Source: Sapria himalayana (Eukaryota > Streptophyta > Magnoliopsida > Malpighiales > Rafflesiaceae). Taken from it: a DNA stretch of 64,000 bases. The stretch lies in NCBI GenBank assembly GCA_029783825.1, contig JAREIK010001468.1:5365761-5429760 (forward strand). Reading direction: 5' to 3'. The notes under the pieces were generated by a model. That model worked only from the letters and a program-made list of their open reading frames with translations. It was not told the origin of the DNA and did no database searches. Of this stretch, positions 26,555 through 38,988 are shown piece by piece. Made by a program: the position numbers and the translations under genes. Positions within the stretch are counted from its first letter, which is position 1; every line of letters begins with the position of its first letter.

Positions 26555-26672
26555 CATAATGGATTAATACAAAAAAAAGTGACATGCATAGCACATCACT
26601 TTTATTGTTGGTGATAAAATTTACATTTTTAACTATTTTTTGTAGTCAACGAATTTCATTTCGTTGACTACA
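26555..26672. repeat. Cluster of three short hairpins inside hAT element C
   Basis: CCATTATG...CATAATGG (about 26551-26571), AAAAGTGA...TCACTTTT (about 26574-26602), and a perfect 13-base pair TGTAGTCAACGAA / TTCGTTGACTACA (26641-26653 and 26660-26672, six-base loop). All three fall within 125 bases. Confidence 0.75.
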
Positions 26673-27329
26673 TAGCAAAAATCCAATGGCTGTAGAATTT
26701 CTACCCATTTTAATTAAAAAAAAAAGCAAATATATATATATTTATATATTTATTTATTTATTTTTATTTATTTATTTATTTAATATAAAAAAAATTTATA
26801 AATATAGAATATAAATATTTTCACATTCACCAAATTCATTTAGTTTCCTCTCCTATTTTTCATTTTGTAATCTATGTTTTCAAATTTTCTAATTTTCCAT
26901 TCATTTCATCTATTTCCTCTTCACTGCCTTGCTTTGTTATTTGTTCTAGGCAATGGGCTTATTAGTTTAGAAAACAAGGTGAACTATTACTATTGCTCAA
27001 ATAAAGTTAAGGTGTTGTGGTACACATTTATTTTTTTTATTAACTTGTGTTATAATTAATTATTTATAAAAATTTAAAAGTATACATTTTTAAAAAATTA
27101 GAATTATAAATAAAATAAAAAATTAAACTAGCGATCATAATAATAATGATTTTGACCTAGATATCCTGATCAAATAATGATAACATGATCAAAAAGTTCG
27201 AGGAGACAACCAAGTTCTCTCCGATGGTATCAATCCATTGGCCTAAAAACCTAAAATTAGACAAATTTTAATAGTCTATACTCACTTTAACATAAAAAAA
27301 TAAAAAATTTAAGGGTATCATATAAGAAT

Positions 27330-29220
27330 TATGTTAGTGTATATATTATAAAAATATATATACATGTGGGAGTACTTGTAGCATTGATTACCAAAAGATA
27401 TGTGTTGACTAATACATCAAAAAATATGGTGTATTAGATCACATACAAACACAACTTAGTGGCAAAATATTTGAAGTTAGATCAACTTTAGCTTATTTGA
27501 CCCTATTCATTTACCACAATGAATTTGAGAGAGAATATATGACCAAATTGATTACTCTGATATGTCTTTTGATTTTATTTTCACATGATCATAATATCAT
27601 TAGTATTATGTAGATCTACTTCTAATCTAATTATAGAAAAATTCTTAGGTCCACTAGTAGGAATAATATTATAAAATATCATAAGTTATAAACATAATTA
27701 ATAATTAATAAATTTAAGAAATATAGTAGAGTCATATCCAATATGTATGACATATGGACTAGTGGTGATGATGCATTATTCATATGCTTCATGTCACACT
27801 ATGTAGATTCTAAGTAGAAAATTAATAAAAAAATCTAAGAATTCCTAGAGATTCTACATTATATGAGTATATAATGAGAATTTTTAAAGAATATGACATT
27901 CAAAATAAATTTTTTATTATTACATTCAATAATGTTGCGAATTATTATGTTATCATTAGTATGTTTGTAAGAACTATTAGAGATAAATCATTTGGAAAAT
28001 ATTTTCAAATTAGGTATATGTGTCACATGATTAAACAAATAGTATAAGGAAAAATAAAAGTTTTTTTTCCAATATTAGGAAAAATAATATCTAGCTGACA
28101 ACAAGAGTTTAACACTCATTGTTTGTCAATGGCCTTAGAAAATAAAATATTCCAAATAGATATGAGATAATATTGGAATTATACCTATGTGATATTAGAG
28201 TTGTGCGTTTACTACCAATACATGATATCTGAATATGTCAATAAGAATAATAACAAACTAATTATTGATGATTCAGATAATGATACAAAAATTTCTTTAT
28301 GAATTCTTAGAGATTTTGTATGATATAATGAACATGTATTAGATTGTGTATACGCTCATCACTTACATTGTAAATAGGTGCATATGTAATATTAGTATCA
28401 TATTTAACAAATATAAAGGATACCATGTATTTAGTGTCATGCTATTGAGATGGAAATCAAGTTTTTAAAATATTGGTCATCCATCCTAACTTTGTATTGC
28501 TTGGATATCTATATGGATAATAGGATTAAGGTGGAAGGAGTATAAAATATATTAAGAAATATATTCAATTGCATGAACCATGCAGAGGAACCTAAAAAGT
28601 TTTAGTCATGCAAAAATAACTAAAATGTTTATATTTTACGAGAGTATGTATGATTGTTATAGTGAGGCTTCGAGTATTGAAATGAACACCATATTTTGAG
28701 ATAATGATTTTTCATTTCAATAATTTATGAGTAAATAATATGGAGGTCCATCAAATATAAGTAATTTGTCTTAATACTTAGATATTGATTACTATTCTAT
28801 TATATCATATGATGATAATAAGAATTTGGATATTTTAATTTGATGGATTTCATATGAATCCAAATATGTCATTTATATCTAAGATGACACATGATCAATA
28901 GACAATAGTGTCTAATTTAAAATCTAAGTCTATTTTAGTTATAATTATCAATATTATTTCAGATAGGAGATCAAAACTACGACCAAATATCATAGCAATA
29001 TTTGCATATTTGAAAGAATAGGAAAGATTCAAGGTTGAACATTTCGAATAAACTAAAAAAAATTATTGTTTGATGATGACTCATGGGAAAACAATGATAT
29101 CAAGGCCATCTCCAGTGCTACTTATAGAATTATATATGATGATAATAATATACAGCAGGATTACTATACTATTGATACATACTGATAACTCATCTGATGA
29201 TGATATTTCTTTCATATATT
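27330..29220 (+). pseudogene. hAT transposase remnant of element C
   Basis: Nucleotide and frame similarity to the transposase at 50.7-52.7 kb along its length: the zinc-finger-proximal block (27370-27620), the core block with AATAATGTTGCGAATTATTATG and CATGATTAAACAAATAGTA (27900-28060), and the C-terminal dimerisation block TTTCAGATAGGAGATCAAAA (about 28960). Numerous stops and indels. Confidence 0.65.
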
Positions 29221-29639
29221 TATGATTCATCTTATGTTTTGTATCATATTCTGTAATGTATTTTTTTTATATGATATTCTGAGATAATCCAAATATATAA
29301 CATATAATTTAATTGATGATTTGATTCATTTAAATTTATAATATATTGTACCATTTAATTATATTATTTTGATTTAAAATATTTCTAATGAATATAAAAT
29401 TAAAATTTAAAAAATTTTAATTGGGCATTTAGGCTACTCATAACCTGCATGATGTGGCTAACCGAAAAATGATCAAAATATAAATGTGCCCGATTGTGGG
29501 CCAATTAGGCTGTCCTTCATCGTGTCATAATGATTTTGTGTTGGCAAGACATGGCACGATAACCCATCTCATGCCACGTCAGGTACATCTTATAGGTTCT
29601 ACCAAGCCACAAAATTTTGGGCCATGCCAACATCGCATG

Positions 29640-30190
29640 ACTAATTTAGCACTTGTATATTGAGTGTGTGATGTGTATTTCATAGTGTGTGTATTATTGT
29701 TTATATTTTGTTTGTGTACAAGGTTATGTGCTATGAGGAATAGAAGCTTTGACAATGATATAAGATTCAAAAAGTCATGGATAAAATCTTTTTTTTTTGG
29801 TCTAGCAATTGAGATGCAACAACGTCGTTACTTTTGAGTTGTAAATCCAAGGAACTAATACGATCACCTAGAGAATAATACAGACAAAGTTCCACATTAT
29901 TTATCCTCAAATCTCAAGTTTATGTATTTGTATTAGATTTTTGATTTATAAGATTTTATATCCTATAAAATTTAATTTAGTCCTAGACATTATTTTTGGT
30001 ATTGTGTGATTTATGGACTTCTTGTATGTGTAAAGAAGTCTTCAGCACACATTGATAGATTTAGAATTGTTGTATCTTAGACTTTATTTTTCACTATATT
30101 AGATTTTTTTAAAATTGTTTGAATATTATTTTTTACTTTTGAGTTATTTTAAATTTTGTTTCCATTAACAATATTATTTCTAATATGTTG
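29640..30190 (+). repeat. 3' LTR of copia element 1, right part
   Basis: Resumes the LTR after the hAT insertion: TTGTATATTGAG against TTGTATAGTGGG in the 5' LTR, then GGTTATGTGCTATGAGGAAT and the remaining shared blocks, ending near 30190. Confidence 0.75.
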
Positions 30191-30419
30191 TGATTTTAAG
30201 TAAACAACAAATATCCTACCCCCAACATTATCCATATATACATGTACACATAGCATGAACAATATATATATATATATATTGATAATATTTATAAATATGA
30301 CAAAGAAGTAAGCACGAGTGTATGGTGCTTTATGCTTTGTAAGCACAATACTCATAATAATTGGATGAATAGATTGAGACAATTTTCAATATATTCTAAA
30401 AAAATTAAAAGTAAATATA

Positions 30420-30600
30420 TTATTTGTCAAAGTTGTAGTTCAAATGTCAAACTATGTGAAAATTATTAAAGATATCATAAGTAGGAAGATGAAGTTAGAG
30501 ATGTATATGATGGTGAATATAACTAAAAAGATAAAGCACAAATATTCTACGAAGACTTTTGATGAATTTTCATTGATAGCTCTATTAACATTTAAAACAT
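30420..30600 (+). pseudogene. Possible Ty3/gypsy protease-proximal fragment
   Basis: A plus-strand frame reads QMSNYVKIIKDIISRKMKL followed by EMYMMVNITKKI. This resembles the stretch before the protease of some plant gypsy elements (QMP.Y.KF.K(D/E)I.(S/A)KK(R/K).L....TVALTE). It is short and uncertain. Confidence 0.4.
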
Positions 30601-32523
30601 AAAAATTACACAACCGATCATTATGAAGCCATGATTATTATACACATATACATAAACCAATCTATATGCCAAATTAGCATGATATTAAAGAAGCTTAAAA
30701 GTGAGAGAATTAGAGCATCATCTCATCAAATTGAGAGTTCTCAATGATAGATGACATGAGAATCTATGTGTCGATTTTTTTTATTTTCAATCCAACCTTT
30801 CTTGTGTTCTACTTAAATTTATCCCTAAATGGAAGTGAGGTTCTTGCCCTTTTGGTGGTGGTGTGTTATTGGCCTTGTAAATCTAATTTGGTAGCTCTCC
30901 TTGAAAAATTTTAAGTGACCTCTTATATCATCGAGGTTCTATCATATATTTGGCTGATCATTAAGTTCAAAACCATGCCTTTAGCGTAAAGTATTGACAT
31001 TGAATGATTTTTGTATCTTTTATGGAGCATGGAGTGATGTCAATAATATCACTGGAAAAAAATCCTAAATGAAACATAATATTATGATAGCAAAGATTAT
31101 TGTGATAGAAATAATTTCTCTTTGAAGCAAAAAATCACAATTGGAAAATATGTCATAACTAAAGAATTTCCTTCATGAATTGCAAAAGTCTTGACAGGAA
31201 AGTTACCATGATCGAGAAAAATCCTCTTAATAATAAAATATCACGATGAACAAAAAAGAGTCATGATTGATATAAATTTTTTCTAGAATAAAAAATTGAG
31301 ACAACAAAAAAACTATAACTAATGTAATTTCTTTTTGGAGCACGTATTTATAGTGGTAAGAAAAACAACATTAAGAAATTAGCTGGTATTATGTGATTTT
31401 AAGTCTGTAAAGAATATATCATGATACTATAAAACACCATAACTACTTGTTTCAGTTTGAAACTTGATTGTCATGATGTGGAAATACTAAAAAACACCAA
31501 TATGTTTAGAACTAATGCGATAATGACTCAAAGATTATATCATAACCAAGAAAAATATTTTGAACATTAACAAATTATGACAATCAAGTGGTACAGTCAT
31601 GATGTGCACTGGATGCCATGACTTATTTGTAAAGTCATTGTTAAGAAATGATGCCACTACTTTTCTTCATGCACATTCTAGTATTAAAATGCAATAACAT
31701 GGTATGATACTTGCTTCCACTATTATTCATTCACATCTATCAAAAATACATTTTAATGAAAGACTTGTAAGGTTTATTTTTCAGTATAATCATATTAAGA
31801 CAATAATCAAAATTACACACAAAAACTCGATACTATGAGTGTTTAACATAAATACAAGCATCTCTCATATAAATTATATAATTAAGAGATGGGTCTAACT
31901 AAAACTTAGTAGATGTTATAATTTGGTAGTTAATCACCACTTAAATTCAATATCCTGATACAATAATGATATGTGACAACAAATTAAGTTTAATAAGCAA
32001 TGTTTGGTTTAGATCTTACATGCTTTGAGTTTGATAGGTAGCCCAAATTGTCTATCCAGGAGCTAGTAGCATGATAATAGCAACTAACCATTGGTATAAT
32101 AGGTATTCATACCAGTGATCATGTTTGATCTCTCATCCCTTTCTCTCTTTCCCACTTACAACGTAGCAAGGAGCATGCCATCAACATAATAAAGAGTTAG
32201 TTCTTGGGCTCTTTAATGTTTCCTTGCTAAAAAGGGTGAGTGATATCCAAACAATGGGGTGATATGTGATTATGTTTGAAGTCACACTACCCAACTCGTT
32301 AGACCATTTTTTGATATATCCAAGCTATAATAATATTGTAATAGTTTAGTTTGTAATAAATTCACTAATGTTGATCTTCCAACCATACTTTTAATATGAT
32401 TAACATGTTGTTTTCCACTAGTTAAAGGTGAGTCCACGTCCTCCATGCATACCAATGGGCATAAGTTGATAATTTGCAAGAACAAAGTCACGTATTTGTA
32501 TATCTCTCTCTTAATCCTTACCA
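30601..32523. other. Unassigned AT-rich DNA with degenerate repeated motifs
   Basis: At about 31000-31640 motifs such as TCATGAC/TCATAAC and AAAATCAC recur every few tens of bases, suggesting a very old tandem repeat or an LTR. No gene is recognised. Confidence 0.35.
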
Positions 32524-33139
32524 TAGATGTGTCAAACATGCCTCGCTGTGCCAGCACTTTCATTTTTGGGTGGCCCAATTCGATCATCGTGTTGTGCTGG
32601 GCATGACCCGAAACAGAAGTTATATTGTGCCTAGCAATACATGACTAATTGTCTGCCTGACCTATCACAACACGACTAGTATGATTTTGGGATGAATCAT
32701 GCCTAACGTATTGTATCATCTGACATTCTGAGTTGTGCCAGATCATGCTAGGCATGAGTTTCATTAAAAAAAAACCCGCATGGATGTGACGGATATGTAC
32801 AAATAATAAATTTTAAAATTTTTGGTTTTTTTAAATGGGTATGAGATTGGGCGGGTCACGACAATATGATTATCATGTTTTCTATGACCCATGACCAATT
32901 CTTAAATCTGTGTCGTGATAATAATGTTGGTGGACCATGCCAATAAGCCAGACACATGGTCGTGCTTGGCCCAGCACGAGGGAAAATAACCTTTGGCCAG
33001 TCTCGACATAAGTCATGTCTCGGGCTGGCACAACCCATCTCCAAGCATGTTTTAGATCATGTTGCGTTGGGCCAAGGACGACTCAATTGGGTCATGCCTC
33101 CAACCGTGCCCAGGCCCCTCGACCCACTTGCCACCTCTA
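32524..33139. mobile_element. Non-autonomous hAT element with target duplication
   Basis: Ends TAGATGTGTCAAACATG and ...CTTGCCACCTCTA. The flanking 8-mers CCTTACCA (32516-32523) and TCTTACCA (33140-33147) match at seven of eight positions. It is 616 bp and GC-rich at both ends, with an A/T middle near 32765-32830. Open frames across it (up to 101 codons) are compositional. Confidence 0.85.
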
Positions 33140-34667
33140 TCTTACCACAAGGGCCATACATGAAATCAACATTTCGATTGACAATTCTTACTTTGCCAAT
33201 GCCAAAATATTGACGAAGTAACTTGAGTATATTATGCTTGGTAGTACATCTATTCATGCCAGGCGACCTCATATGATCAACTTTCCTTATCTCCAAATGG
33301 TGGTGTTCAAAGTTTTGTAGTGTCAGAACAAGAAGTTATTGATAAAAAAAAAAAAGCCGATCACCTAGAAGGTGCACAATTTTGCCCAATAAATTATCCT
33401 ATTCGAAGATGTACTTAATTTTTGAATGAATAATTGTAGAAGTTTCAGGATTGCCACAAATTAAATTCCATCAATATTCCAGGTGAGATTGGATCGGCTA
33501 ATATTGATGGTATGAGAGCAGCTATACCTAATCTCCACCATCTCATTGGATTGCAGACACTATGTGACTACGACATGGATGAGACTAATACATTATGAAT
33601 CATCTCTATAACCTCTAGTTCTGATATTGTTTTTCAAACTTATTTGGATGTGTTACATTTTTTTTTTCTACAATTAAGTTCACAAGAGAATAATTGCACA
33701 TGAACAATTGCTACTATTTATCACTGCTCATGCAATGCAACCTCGCTGCAAGAACAAGAAGACCAGTAGGCAATTAATATTCTACAATAGCAAAAATAAA
33801 AAATCATGGATGACCAATATCATGTTATAAGAATAACTTCAAAATTATAACAACGAAATGAAACACTCTTTATACTACTAATAAAAAGTCCAAAAATCCA
33901 ATTATTTTGACCATTTGAGTATTAAAAAAGAAGTGACCTGACATATTGCTCCTCCTTAACAAATCATAATCCCATATTAATGATAACCTAAAGCTCTCAA
34001 ATACATCATTGCAAATCCAATTGGTGGATGACGATACTATTACTATTTTCACATGTAGAACTTGGTTGATTGTAATGGGCTAGGTGATAACATCTTCAAG
34101 ATTGATTAATCAATATCCATTATTTGTTAACTCATTACCGATAAAGAGATTACCACATAGTTAATTTCTAACTTTTTCAAGCACAATAGTATCTCTGTAT
34201 ACGAAGAGGAAGTGGTAGAAATCATGATGTCATCATGGCCATAATAGAGTTGGAGTTCATGGATATACTTGAAAATCTCTCAACATACATGATCCAATTG
34301 AGTTTTCTCTGAATTCAATCGGAGAAAAGTAAGCTGCTCACACTGAGCTAACAAACATTAAGAGTGTGAACATTATGCGGGAAACAAAGTACAACAATAA
34401 ATATGAGAACATCAAAAAATAATGAACGCGAGCACACATTTACTCCTTTGCATGCTAGAGATCATTACATTATCCACAAATCACTTAAAAAGTTCTAAAC
34501 AATCCACATGGGATATCAGATTTTAATTTTTATTTTTTTTGCATTCTCACATTTGTTTTAATAAACATCGGAATAAAAAAAATAATTGTAATTTTTGATT
34601 AACATGCGAATTAAAAGACTAAAAAATGATTTAAAATATTCATGCCATTAATCTAAATTTGTGCTGG
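33140..34667. other. Unassigned intergenic DNA
   Basis: No convincing coding similarity. A plus-strand frame near 33480-33600 (IPGEIGSANIDGM..., about 40 codons) is less AT-biased than its surroundings but I do not recognise it. Confidence 0.35.
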
Positions 34668-34670
34668 TTA

Positions 34671-34959
34671 GAGCATTTCCAATGGACTAGCTATTTATTT
34701 ACTTTTAGCTATTTTAGCTAGTCAAACACAAAAAATCCTCTCCAACTCACTCTCTATTCCACTCTATATTTTGAAGTTTACTCAAATGGCTTAACAAATT
34801 TAGAGAGCCACTTGAGCTCTCTAAACTATCTCCTTTTTTTTCTATCTCTCTCTATAAATGTTTTACCATTTTTAAAATTATTAGAAGTTATGTGTAAAAT
34901 AGAGAGTGTGATTTGCGTGTATTCTAAAAATTAATGAATTAGGGTAGATTGAGATGCTC
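34671..34959. mobile_element. Tourist-like (PIF/Harbinger) MITE
   Basis: Ends GAGCATTTCCAATGGA and ...TAGATTGAGATGCTC form the GAGCATCTCCAAT-type inverted repeat, flanked by the three-base duplication TTA (34668-34670 and 34960-34962). It is 289 bp, AT-rich and non-coding. Confidence 0.8.
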
Positions 34960-35017
34960 TTACACAAATTATTGAATTAGTGAAAGTTACATGCATTATA
35001 TTTAAATCATAATCATA

Positions 35018-35100
35018 GAGCATCTCCAATCAAATTAAACAAAATAACTATCCAAATCATATTTTTGAAAAAAGTTACTTTTCAATAACCCAAGCCCAGC
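35018..35100. mobile_element. Single end of a second Tourist-like MITE
   Basis: GAGCATCTCCAATCAAA at 35018 is the same terminal motif as the MITE 60 bases to the left. No partner end is seen before the kinesin-like sequence starts, so this is a truncated copy. Confidence 0.4.
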
Positions 35101-35210
35101 CTGCGCGTCTCTTGATTCTTAGGCAAAATTTATGTCTGTCACGAATTTTAGGAAATGGGCCGTAGACAAAATCAGTTAGATCTGGGTGGATAAAAAGGAG
35201 AAATCCGATA

Positions 35211-35793
35211 GTGCCTGTATCGACCAGGTCTCAGGTCATTAGCAACCAAGAACAATGTTCAGAACAAAGGGTGAAGCCTAGACCAGATCAAGAGAAGACC
35301 GAAGTCAACATTCCATGGATAACCCAAATTCAAGATCATGGATTGAAAGAAAATATGAAATTTCTAACTCTTATATATGATCAACAAAAGAGTGTCTCTT
35401 CAACTCTCAAGAACCATGAATAAAAAAGGGTGTGCACGCATCCAAGTATGGATCTTCATCGGTCGTAAAAAAGAGAAGACAAGAGCAATTTAACTGAGAA
35501 AAAGAGCGCAAAGAAAAAAGGTCAAATTGCGGGAATTAGATCCAAAATATTATTTGAATTACAAAAGGAAAAGCCTAATCCAACAAATTCAACAACATTT
35601 GTGTTCTCCGAATCGGAAACTGCTGATGCTAAAGTAGACATAGTTTCTGGGATGAATCGTGTTACTGGCTTTTCGTGCCCTAATAAACGAAGTGTCTCCC
35701 AAACGGCCGCTAGGAAGCTTACCTTGCTACAGAAAAATGCACAGGAAATGGAGAAACTGGAAACAATAATGGAGAAGAACGGGCCAAGTGGAC
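35211..35793 (+). pseudogene. KIN-8A: Broken copy of the first exon of a kinesin-8 (KIN-8A-like) gene
   Basis: One plus-strand frame encodes an N-terminal region like that of plant KIN-8A: PVSTRSQV at the start (I recall MPVSTRSKV in Arabidopsis), LKENMKFLTLIYDQQKS, then GFSCPNKRSVSQTAARKL and EKLETIMEKNG. The start codon is GTG where ATG is expected. In-frame TAA stops lie at 35421 and 35466, but the frame is otherwise kept across all of it. The similarity ends just where the motor domain (family form RILVFVRLRP) should begin and is replaced by a hAT terminus. It lies opposite in strand to the C-terminal kinesin exon at 57.5 kb, next to one arm of an inverted duplication. Best read as a partial inverted duplicate that has lost function. 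Confidence 0.75.
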
Positions 35794-35799
35794 TACGCC

Positions 35800-36050
35800 T
35801 ACTCTTGGTCCATGGTCTTGGGTCATGGTTATCATATCGGTGGATGGTACTAATGGGCTAGGCACATGGGTCGTGCCTAGCTTGCAAGAGGTACTACTAT
35901 CTCTTTTTCAGTATGACACGAGCCGTGTCTTGTGCTGGCATGAACTAAGTCCATGCATGGTTATAGACCTTGTCATGCCGGGCCAAGCACGACTCAGACG
36001 GGTCCTGTTTCATGCCGTGCTTGGGCTGCTCGGCCTACTTGGCACCTCTA
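35800..36050. mobile_element. Right end of a hAT element, truncating the kinesin copy
   Basis: GC-rich sequence ending ...CTACTTGGCACCTCTA (36050), with blocks in the same order as the right half of the element at 32.5-33.1 kb. No left terminus is visible, so the element is truncated or its left end is lost at the junction with the kinesin sequence. Confidence 0.65.
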
Positions 36051-36546
36051 GTCTATTTTAATTTAGGCTCATGATAAATTAGAGATAAAAAGACTTGATC
36101 ACCCAAGAATTATGATTTTATATTAGGAATGATGGTGTCAATTGGATATTGTCTTGCCAATGTGATACAAAAATTTTAAACCTAACTGTGGCATATTATG
36201 CTGGAGGTAGCATGGGACATACACCTAGGATGTGTTATACTGGCAGGATGGCATGGAAGTGAGGTTTGGCATGCCTCATTGGTTTGCATGTAGAAATCAG
36301 GCATGTTGGGTCGTGCTGGGTTGGGCTCATGCTTTGTCTAGGCCATACTAGATTGGGTTAGCTGCCCATTGATTGTGGCTTGTCCTAGGCTAGGCTAAAG
36401 CCCTAGCTAGTGGCCTATCCATGATAGGTACTAGAATGGCTACTACTCTATCCAACTCTAGCTTTAATGGTGAGGGCTACTGCCTACTGGATTGGATGTA
36501 TGTGGTGGTTAGTGCCCATTTCCCAGCGGCTAGTAGGCACTAGGCT
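36051..36546. other. GC-richer transposon-like stretch
   Basis: Repeated GGCATG, TAGGC and GGGTTG motifs, probably the far terminal region of the minus-strand hAT element D. Its partner in the inverted duplication, if any, lies beyond the right edge of the window. Confidence 0.4.
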
Positions 36547-36689
36547 AAGCTATAGCACGTATGTAATATGCAATATGCTATTGTCATATGTAATATTAAT
36601 AATATGTAATAATATATATATACATATATATATATATATTATATGTATAAATTAAATTTTTAAAATTATTTTTAAAATTGAAATTGCAT

Positions 36690-37910
36690 ATCTTCACATG
36701 TAAATCAATATATAGAAATGCAATAAAAAATATACTTTTGTTTGTATTGAAAATGTAAATCTATGTTCATCTCTGAGAGTTGATATCATTGTTTCTGTGA
36801 ATATCATCATTTAATTGTAGTTTATTTATTTTACTTGAAAATTTATATTTGTATTTTCTTAATTTTTTAAGTATGATAGAGTTTCAATAATATCTGGGTG
36901 TGGTATGCTCATATCTGAAATTATATTTATAGTCAGAAAAATTAGAATCTAATATAATGCTAAATATTATATGAGTTAGTATAACACATGTCATTTTAAA
37001 TAATATTTAAAAAATGAATTTGCATGCTTTCATACGCACAATTTTTAATGTTATAATGTGAATGATCATTTTTATTTGATGGCCATTTCTATCATTTGTT
37101 TTTAGTTAAACTGTATTGAAAAATTATTATCTTAGTATGTTGTCGATCTTTATACGTGGAGGTTCGTTAAAATTATTATATTTATTTTTATATTATTTAA
37201 ATAAATTATTTAATTAATCATCAATCTCATCACCTGGTTCTTGTGGTTGGTTCATATAAGTGAATATATATTTGATAATATTTTTAATTTTTTATTATCT
37301 TAATCTTATAATCTATATTAGCAATCAAGTAATAAATAGATATAATGGATGATTAATATTTAAAATAGATTATTTTTATCTCAATTATTATGGCATAAAA
37401 GTTTTGGTATTCTCTATATTGATAAGAAAGACTATTACATTACATATGAATCTAAGTGTCATGTATATGGTTAATGTGTATACAAATAAATACATGTTTG
37501 TCGTATAAAAAAAGACCTTAAAAAATTTTAAAAATGAAATTCATGTTATAGTATGATTTGTCAATTATTATTTTATGAATTTTATTATTGATATAGTCGA
37601 ATATTATATGTTGGTATCTAATACTAATTAAACATAAGATATATATAATTTCAATGATATATGTATTTTTATTTGGATATTTTTTGTCAGCTTTACTCAC
37701 AAAGTGTGAAACTCTTGTGATTAGATGTATTAATATATTTTTTTATATTTTGTATATTTTTTAATAAGATGAAAATTTTTTAAGCTAGTTTTTACCATTA
37801 TATTAATTATGTGATATATATAATTTACATGAAATGTTTTTTCTAAGCAACTATCTTTAATAGTTTTTCACAACTATGTTTATTTTCATATTGTAATATG
37901 AAACTATAGA
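36690..37910 (-). pseudogene. hAT transposase remnant (element D)
   Basis: Minus-strand frames include ISIRYQHIIFDYINNK, matching YVRYEHMISDYVNSK of the transposase at 51.7 kb, and a dimerisation-block remnant near 36990-36870. Frameshifts and stops are frequent. The same remnant in the other orientation is at 62.5-63.6 kb. Confidence 0.65.
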
Positions 37911-38030
37911 AGTTTGAGACAAATAAAATTAAACTTATTTTATTGTTTCAATAGTACATTCAACTCAATTATATAGAGGAGTATATTGATTATGATAGCC
38001 CACAAGTTGAGTGTTCTTATCAAAAACATA

Positions 38031-38108
38031 AATAAAAAAATAAAAAAATAAAAAAATAAAAAAATAAAAAAATAAAAAAATAAAAAAATAAAAAAATAAA
38101 AAAATAAA
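38031..38108. repeat. (TAAAAAA)n microsatellite
   Basis: About ten units of a seven-base repeat inside hAT element D. The matching place in the other arm (about 62365) has only a short T run, so the expansion postdates the duplication. Confidence 0.95.
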
Positions 38109-38109
38109 A

Positions 38110-38576
38110 GTAAACTTATTTTTAACCAATGCCAACGTCCATGTAAATATATACGTGTCGAATGTGCTCTGCTAGCACGACAAGGCCCATTTGAGTGAAG
38201 CATGGCCATTCCGCCATGTCGTGCTTGGCACTACATATGAATCAATTGGTTGACCCATCATGACATGGTGACATGACCAAGTGTAGGGCTGTGCTGGACC
38301 ATCCTCGTTTGGCAATCACACTATGGGATTTGACTCATGACCCATAGCCGGTCTTGGGTCCAGGGGCCTGTGGAACGTGCCATTGTGCAAAGCACCTTGG
38401 TTGGGCCTATCTTGGCACGTGGCACGACTCGTTCCTGCCCCGCACAGTATGAATCATGCCTGGGGTGGCAAGGTCCATGACCAGACATGTTTATGGACCA
38501 TGTCGTGCTAGACCATGCACGATTGAACCTTGCCATGTCACGAGCATTTCACCCTACTTGATACCTCTATGAAAAT
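38110..38576 (-). mobile_element. GC-rich 5' end of hAT element D
   Basis: On the minus strand it begins TAGAGGTATCAAGTAGGG (38576 downward) and is dense in GGCACG/CGTGCC motifs. It is nearly the same as the head of element E at 61925. The frame at 38536-38321 is compositional. Confidence 0.75.
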
Positions 38577-38988
38577 ATTATTGAAAAAGTAACCATGAAG
38601 TATTCTGCCAAGCTAACTTGGAGAGAATAACAAGAATTGAAATAATATTTTCTTCTTGTAGACTTATTGAGAATATCAACAAAAAATTTGAGAAATATTC
38701 TTCTCTAACCAACTTATTAAGAATAATGATAAAAAATTTAAAGAAACATTCTTCCATAATCATCTTATAAATAATAAAAAAAATAATAACAAAATTTTTT
38801 CACCTAGTCGATTCAGGGAGAATATATGCATACAATAAAATAAAATAAAATATCATTCTTTTAAATAGATCATGATGGTACAAGAACGGGAGAAAGATAA
38901 AGTTGCTTAGTTTTGAAATGCCTTCCATGAGAAGCCACTCCAAGCCTTGTCGCAACTCTCTTAAGCAGCGTATATAAATTGGGGCAGT

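Larger units (their letters stand above)
26286..29639 (+). mobile_element. hAT element C inserted in the copia 3' LTR
   Basis: The LTR is interrupted here. The left edge is GC-rich (TGGCCAAGGCAAAGC...) and the right edge (29420-29620) is rich in GGCACG/GGCTAA motifs like other hAT ends here. Between them lies a plus-strand hAT transposase remnant. The terminal TAGAGGTGTCAA form is not preserved and I could not define an 8-base target duplication, so the edges are good to perhaps 20 bases. Confidence 0.65.
21941..30190 (+). mobile_element. Ty1/copia element 1, complete structure, with hAT insertion in its 3' LTR
   Basis: Two LTRs (21941-23046, and 25780-26285 continued at 29640-30190) flank decayed gag-pol. 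The 3' LTR starts TGTTGAGTCTCCCC, a common copia LTR start, right after a purine stretch (AAGGAGATA) that fits a polypurine tract. The 5' LTR is followed by TGGTTTCAAATAA (23048), a decayed Met-tRNA primer site. A hAT element of about 3.4 kb splits the 3' LTR. Confidence 0.75.

Noticed and set aside
33480..33600. Fragment of a leucine-rich-repeat gene (IPGEIGSANIDGM...)
   Set aside because: Only about 40 codons with a superficial resemblance; no repeated LRR pattern could be read.
35211..35423. Possible retrotransposon gag start (VPVSTRSQ...)
   Set aside because: TRSQ-like starts occur in gag proteins, but the frame continues past two stops into GFSCPNKRSVSQ and EKLETIMEKN, which fit the KIN-8A N-terminus, and there is no primer site or LTR nearby.
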